The notes beneath the pieces were generated by a model. It was not told the origin of the DNA. It made no database searches and saw only the letters and a list, made by a program, of their open reading frames with translations. Shown piece by piece: positions 15,887-19,536 of a DNA stretch of 19,536 bases (position 1 is its first letter; each line of letters opens with the position of its first letter). Both the position numbers and the translations under genes were made by a program. This stretch comes from UBA5078 sp963977405 (GTDB lineage Bacteria > Pseudomonadota > Gammaproteobacteria > Pseudomonadales > Pseudohongiellaceae): contig CAXBOY010000057.1 in assembly GCA_963977405.1 (NCBI GenBank), positions 1-19,536 of the forward strand, given 5' to 3'.

Positions 15887-16651
15887 TCAACCAGGAACCC
15901 GTCGCTGCCTCACCGCCTCGAACAGGCACAGGCCCGTGGCGACCGAGACATTGAGGCTGCTGAGCTCACCGGCCATAGGGATAGAGAGAAGATAGTCGCA
16001 GTTCTCGCGCGTCAGGCGACGCAAGCCCTTACCCTCAGAGCCCATTACAATTGCGATTGGCTGCTTGAAATCCATGGCATACAGGCTATCTTGGGCCTCT
16101 CCAGCTGCTCCCGCAATCCAGATGCCGCGTTTTTTCAACGACTCTAGAGTGCGACTTAGATTGGTAACAGCGACAAAGGCTATCGTATCTGCCGCCCCGC
16201 AAGCCACTTTACGGGCGGTCATGTTAAGAGGTGCGGCGCGATCCTTGGGAACGATTACGGCATCCACTCCTGCCGCATCAGCTGTGCGCAGACAAGCGCC
16301 AAGATTATGGGGATCGGTAACTTCGTCGAGGACTAATAGTAGTGGCGAATGGTTAAGTCCATCGAGCAAGGCATCCAGACCACGCTCGTCGAGAATGCTG
16401 CCGCCTAATTTACACAGAGCGACAACCCCCTGATGAACGGCCCCAGCTCCCAAGTTGCGCAGGCGTTTATCTAGATCCTTGCGGTCCTGACCCTGCCAGC
16501 TCACGCCTGCGGCAGCGGCTAAACTCTTTACTTCATTGATACGCTTGTCTTCGCGGTCTTGCTGAATCAGCAGCTCAAGCACATCCTCTGGATGCTGCTT
16601 GAGTAGCTCGCTCACGGTGTGTATGCCGTAGACCCATTCTTTCTGGCTCAA
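15887..16651 (-). CDS. rlmB: 23S rRNA 2'-O-ribose methyltransferase RlmB (Gm2251)
   Basis: A SpoU-class methyltransferase that methylates G2251 in the peptidyl-transferase P loop using S-adenosylmethionine. The 254 residues have an N-terminal L30e-like RNA-binding domain (about 1-80) and a knotted catalytic domain. Its three motifs are LDEVTDPHNLGACLRTADA (108-126, with Asn116 and catalytic Arg122), IVMGSEGKGLR (201-211) and IPMAGELSSLNVSVA (224-238, with Asn234). The start is TTG at 16651, chosen because AAGGA stands seven bases upstream and the N-terminus MSQKEWVYGIHTV aligns with E. coli (MSEMIYGIHAV). A REPIN separates it from rnr upstream. Confidence 0.96.
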   Translation of the reverse strand: MSQKEWVYGIHTVSELLKQHPEDVLELLIQQDREDKRINEVKSLAAAAGVSWQGQDRKDLDKRLRNLGAGAVHQGVVALCKLGGSILDERGLDALLDGLNHSPLLLVLDEVTDPHNLGACLRTADAAGVDAVIVPKDRAAPLNMTARKVACGAADTIAFVAVTNLSRTLESLKKRGIWIAGAAGEAQDSLYAMDFKQPIAIVMGSEGKGLRRLTRENCDYLLSIPMAGELSSLNVSVATGLCLFEAVRQRRVPG

Positions 16652-16714
16652 TTCGAAATCCTTCGTTTGTGCTTTCTTTGGTGGCTTTCTATTGGGGTTA
16701 GAAGATTATTTTAG

Positions 16715-16806
16715 TTGTAGGAGCGCTTGCCCTATTTATGGGGGGCTTGCCCGCGATAAACCTCGTGCGGCATTGACCCAATTCGCGGGCGAGCCCGCTC
16801 CTACAA
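16715..16806. repeat. REPIN of a second family, with a duplicated segment in one arm
   Basis: The right arm (16781-16806) has the inner hairpin GCGGGC/GCCCGC (16785-16790, 16793-16798). Its reverse complement begins TTGTAGGAGCGGGCTCGC, the classic Pseudomonas REP form. The left arm starts with the same TTGTAGGAGC (16715-16724) and ends GGCTTGCCCGCGAT (16744-16757) but is interrupted by about 18 extra bases. GCTTGCCC occurs on both sides of the interruption (16725-16732, 16745-16752). It lies about 33 bp past the rnr stop, in the rnr-rlmB gap. Confidence 0.82.
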
Positions 16807-16838
16807 GCAATGGTTTCTTTAGATTTATTTGGATCCAG

Positions 16839-19322
16839 CTAGCTCTTCTTTGCTGCAGGGACTCGACGCTTGCCCTTATTTTTAGAGGCGGGTTTCGGCC
16901 CACCAGCGGGCTTTTTAGATCGCGCTGGCTTCTTGCCAGCAGCAGATGCACGGCCTTGCTCGCCTTGCTTCTTGCCACCACCGCCCTTTTTGCCGGACTT
17001 GTCTTTGCCTGCGCGCTTGGCCGGACGGTTCGGTGGGTTACCGCCATCGGGCACATTGCCCGCGCTGTCGAGCATCGCTAGATCGATCTTGCGATCGTCT
17101 AGATCAACCCGCACCACCTTTACCCTCACCACGTCACCGAGGTGATAGACCATGCCATTGCGCTCGCCGCGCAGCTGGTGCCGCACTGGATCGAACTGAT
17201 AGTAGTCATTCTTTAGAGCGGTGATATGCACCAAACCCTCTACGTAGATGTCGCTTAACTCTACGAACAGACCGAACGCAGTAACACTGCTTACAGTGCC
17301 GGAGAACTCGTCGCCCACTCTGTCTTTGACATATTCGCACTTGAGCCAGTCCACTACATCGTAACCCGCCGCATCGGCACGCCGTTCGGACATAGAACAT
17401 GTCTCGCCGAAGCTCTGCATGTCTTTCAAGTCATAGGGATAAATGGTCTTGCGCGCCAACGGCGCCACGCCCTGCACTTTCTTCACGTGAGTCGTCTGCT
17501 TCGCACTTCTAATGAGGTAGCGCAGCGCACGATGCACCAACAAGTCTGGATAGCGACGAATCGGGGAAGTGAAGTGGGTATAGGCTGCAAAGCCTAGGCC
17601 GAAGTGGCCGAGGTTCTCTGGTTGATAAACCGCCTGCAGCAGGGAACGGATCATTACCGTCTGAATCAGATGCGCATCGGGGCGATCGGCGATCTTGAGC
17701 AGCACACGCTGATAGTCCTTGGGCTCCGGCTTCGCATTGCGCGTTAGCACAAGGCCTATCTCCTTCAGGAAGGCCTTCAGATTTTCCATCTTGTCCATAT
17801 TGGGGCCGTCGTGTACGCGGTACAGAACCGGCAGAGAAGACTCCGCCAAGAACTTCGCCGTGCACACGTTCGCCGCTAACATGCACTCTTCGATCAAGCG
17901 GTGCGCACTGTTACGCAGTACCGGTACGATCGAGCTGATCTTGCGAGTCTCGCCGAATACGATTCGAGTCTCGGTGCTGATGAAATCTAGCGCGCCTGCC
18001 ACCTGACGCAGCTTGGCGAGTTTGTGATACACCGTATAGAGGGATTCCAAAGCCGGTAGCACCGCGGCGTACTTCATACGCAAACGTTCCTTCGTCTTGG
18101 CCCGCATTGGCGTTTCTGGCTCTTCTAGGATGTCCGCCACTTCCGTATAGGTCATGCGCGCGTGAGAGTAGATAACCCCCTCGTAGAAACTGTAGTCCTG
18201 CACCCGGCCCTGCTTATCGAGCTGCATCTCACAGACCATGACGAGACGGTCGACCTGCGGCTTTAGGGAACACAAGCCATTGGACAAGGCCTCTGGCAGC
18301 ATCGGGATCACGTGGCCCGGGAAGTACACCGAATTACCACGGTTCTGTGCCTCTACATCCAGTGCAGATTCTACCGACACATAGTGAGACACATCGGCAA
18401 TAGCCACGAATAAGCTACACGCGCCACCAGCCTCTTGCCGACAATAAACTGCGTCATCGAAGTCTTTGGCATCCTCACCATCGATAGTGACGAATGGCAG
18501 CTGGCGCAAATCTATACGTTGCGCGGAATCCGACTCTGGCACTACGGTTGGGAACTGTTTAAGGCTCTCCAGTACCTCTTTCGGCCACTTATAGGGAATA
18601 TTGTGGCTGCGTACGGCAACGTCGATCTCCATACCCGGTTTCATATGATCGCCCAGTATCTCGACTACCGTGCCCACCGCCTTGCGACGCTGCGTAGGGT
18701 AGGAGGTGATCTCGGCGACGACGAACTGACCGTCTTGTGCGCCGCGATTCTCTTTCTCAGGGATCATGATCTCGTGACTATTGCGACGATTGTCTGGCAC
18801 CACTACACCGAAGCCTTGCTCCCAGTAATAACGCCCTACCACCTGCTTGCTGCGGCGCTCTAACACCTCGAAGATCATGCCTTCTTTGCGGCCACGGCGA
18901 TCGACGCCTGAGACCCGCGCGAGCACGATGTCACCATCAAAGACCTTTTGCATCTCGGAGTTAGGCAAAACGAGGTCCCCAGACCCATCGACAGGGATAA
19001 AGAAGCCATAGCCGTCTTTAACGCCCTGTACGCGCCCCTTAATGAGCTCCATCCGATTGACCAAGCCATACACGCCTCGACGGTTGCTGATCAATTGCCC
19101 ATCGCGAGCCATCGCAATTAAGCGGCGGCGCAGGGCTTCAGTTTGCTCATAGGAGGTAAGGCTCAAGTGCTCACAGAGCGCCTGATAGGTCACCGGCTCG
19201 CCGGTTTGTTCCATGTATTCGAGGATGTACTCACGACTAGGGATCGGATTTTCGTAATTTTCCGCTTCCCGACTTGCGAAGGGGTCAATGATGTTTTCAG
19301 TGTCTTTAGATTTCTTAGCCAT
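16839..19322 (-). CDS. rnr: Ribonuclease R
   Basis: A processive 3'-5' exoribonuclease that degrades structured RNA and helps rRNA/tRNA quality control. The 827 residues run: helix-turn-helix domain (about 25-90), two cold-shock/OB domains (about 95-255), RNB catalytic domain (about 265-610), S1 domain near the C-terminus (GDEFSGTVSSVTAFGLFVEL) and a basic tail of about 73 residues rich in Lys, Gly, Ala and Pro. The metal-binding site is intact in DGEDAKDFDDAVY (281-293; Asp281, 287, 289, 290). The start at 19322 is preferred over 19403. Its N-terminus MAKKSKDTENI, followed by a NPIPSRE motif, resembles homologues, and the longer form would run through the promoter region. AGGA lies very close to this ATG. 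Confidence 0.95.
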   Translation of the reverse strand: MAKKSKDTENIIDPFASREAENYENPIPSREYILEYMEQTGEPVTYQALCEHLSLTSYEQTEALRRRLIAMARDGQLISNRRGVYGLVNRMELIKGRVQGVKDGYGFFIPVDGSGDLVLPNSEMQKVFDGDIVLARVSGVDRRGRKEGMIFEVLERRSKQVVGRYYWEQGFGVVVPDNRRNSHEIMIPEKENRGAQDGQFVVAEITSYPTQRRKAVGTVVEILGDHMKPGMEIDVAVRSHNIPYKWPKEVLESLKQFPTVVPESDSAQRIDLRQLPFVTIDGEDAKDFDDAVYCRQEAGGACSLFVAIADVSHYVSVESALDVEAQNRGNSVYFPGHVIPMLPEALSNGLCSLKPQVDRLVMVCEMQLDKQGRVQDYSFYEGVIYSHARMTYTEVADILEEPETPMRAKTKERLRMKYAAVLPALESLYTVYHKLAKLRQVAGALDFISTETRIVFGETRKISSIVPVLRNSAHRLIEECMLAANVCTAKFLAESSLPVLYRVHDGPNMDKMENLKAFLKEIGLVLTRNAKPEPKDYQRVLLKIADRPDAHLIQTVMIRSLLQAVYQPENLGHFGLGFAAYTHFTSPIRRYPDLLVHRALRYLIRSAKQTTHVKKVQGVAPLARKTIYPYDLKDMQSFGETCSMSERRADAAGYDVVDWLKCEYVKDRVGDEFSGTVSSVTAFGLFVELSDIYVEGLVHITALKNDYYQFDPVRHQLRGERNGMVYHLGDVVRVKVVRVDLDDRKIDLAMLDSAGNVPDGGNPPNRPAKRAGKDKSGKKGGGGKKQGEQGRASAAGKKPARSKKPAGGPKPASKNKGKRRVPAAKKS

Positions 19323-19354
19323 ATCCTGCCAAATTGAGTGGGTTTCTGGCCACC

Positions 19355-19385
19355 AGTATACACATTGGGGCCTGCAATTACCCAA
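19355..19385 (-). promoter_or_regulatory. Possible rnr promoter
   Basis: On the minus strand TATACT (19360-19355) is a good -10 element. TTGGGT (19385-19380) is a possible -35 but the 19-bp spacing is long. Transcription would begin near 19348, leaving a leader of about 26 nt before the rnr ATG at 19322. Confidence 0.4.
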
Positions 19386-19403
19386 ACTATTGAATGTGGA
19401 CAA

Positions 19404-19432
19404 TTGACAGGAGGATTGCGCGGCGATAAAGT
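19404..19432 (+). promoter_or_regulatory. tRNA-Leu promoter with GC-rich discriminator
   Basis: TTGACA (19404-19409), a perfect -35, and TAAAGT (19427-19432) are separated by 17 bp. The bases just after the -10 are GCGCGC, a GC-rich discriminator of the kind seen at growth-rate and ppGpp-controlled stable RNA promoters. The start would fall near 19439, about 19 nt before the mature tRNA 5' end at 19458. Confidence 0.65.
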
Positions 19433-19457
19433 GCGCGCTTCGAAATACCCCCCTTTT

Positions 19458-19536
19458 GCCCAGGTGGTGGAATTGGTAGACACGCTAGCTTCAGGTGCTA
19501 GTGCTCGAAAGGGCGTGGAGGTTCAAGTCCTCTTCT
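19458..19536 (+). tRNA. tRNA-Leu (anticodon CAG), 3' end cut by the window
   Basis: The sequence begins GCCCAGGTGGTGGAATTGG and has the class II layout: D-arm, anticodon arm CTAGC-TTCAGGT-GCTAG with anticodon CAG (reads CUG), a long variable arm, and the T-arm GGAGG-TTCAAGT-CCTCT. Only the first three bases of the 3' acceptor strand (TCT) are present, so the last four acceptor bases, the discriminator and CCA lie outside. It closely resembles E. coli tRNA-Leu(CAG). A tRNA-Leu next to rnr, divergently oriented, is also found in Pseudomonas. Confidence 0.95.

Noticed and set aside
18435..18863. 142-residue plus-strand ORF antisense to rnr
   Set aside because: It overlaps the conserved OB/RNB region of RNase R and looks like a frame shadow.
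1..19536. CRISPR arrays, prophage, insertion sequence or toxin-antitoxin genes
   Set aside because: No regularly spaced repeats, transposase or integrase motifs, or small paired ORFs in the gaps were seen on either strand.

Overview
The window reads as a chromosomal housekeeping segment of a gammaproteobacterium, most likely in or near the Pseudomonadales. Two things support this. The block tRNA-Leu / rnr-rlmB-rpsF-rpsR-DUF2232 gene-rplI-dnaB-alr has the order I know from Pseudomonas chromosomes. The intergenic gaps also carry REP/REPIN palindromes built on a TGTAGGAGC core, a style typical of Pseudomonas. The genus cannot be named from sequence alone. Composition looks even throughout, and I see no phage, transposase, CRISPR array or defence locus.

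Layout from left to right: (1) 1-246 is non-coding and holds a GC-rich palindromic element at the window edge and a decayed half REPIN. (2) 247-3760, minus strand, encodes a heterodimeric MdlAB-type ABC exporter, with the downstream subunit overlapping the upstream one. (3) 4049-5221, plus strand, is a short fold-III ornithine decarboxylase (speC) with its own promoter. It converges on (4) a TcyP-type L-cystine/cation symporter (5275-6660, minus). (5) 6752-9173, minus, holds a DUF599 membrane protein and a YadG/YadH-type ABC-2 exporter. (6) 9176-13131, minus, is radA, alr and dnaB, packed closely or overlapping. (7) 13262-15557, minus, is the ribosomal-protein operon rpsF-rpsR-DUF2232 gene-rplI, with a clear promoter upstream of rpsF and a strong Rho-independent terminator after rplI. 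(8) 15887-19322, minus, is rlmB and rnr, each followed by a REPIN. (9) At the right edge a tRNA-Leu(CAG) gene starts on the plus strand and is cut by the window end.

Functionally, most of the minus-strand cluster serves translation and replication: S6, S18, L9, 23S rRNA methylation by RlmB, RNA turnover by RNase R, the replicative helicase DnaB and the repair helicase RadA. Alanine racemase supplies D-alanine for the cell wall. The remaining genes are transport and polyamine metabolism.

I do not see a convincing new multi-gene system. The best second looks are small. One REPIN has arms that differ only by paired compensatory changes. S6 carries a genome-encoded 30-residue Asp/Glu/Ser tail. 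A hairpin in the rpsF leader hides the Shine-Dalgarno sequence and shows CCG in its loop, which suggests S6:S18 autoregulation. dnaB starts just after a terminator without a visible ribosome binding site. A plain DUF599 gene sits directly behind an ABC-2 exporter of unknown substrate.
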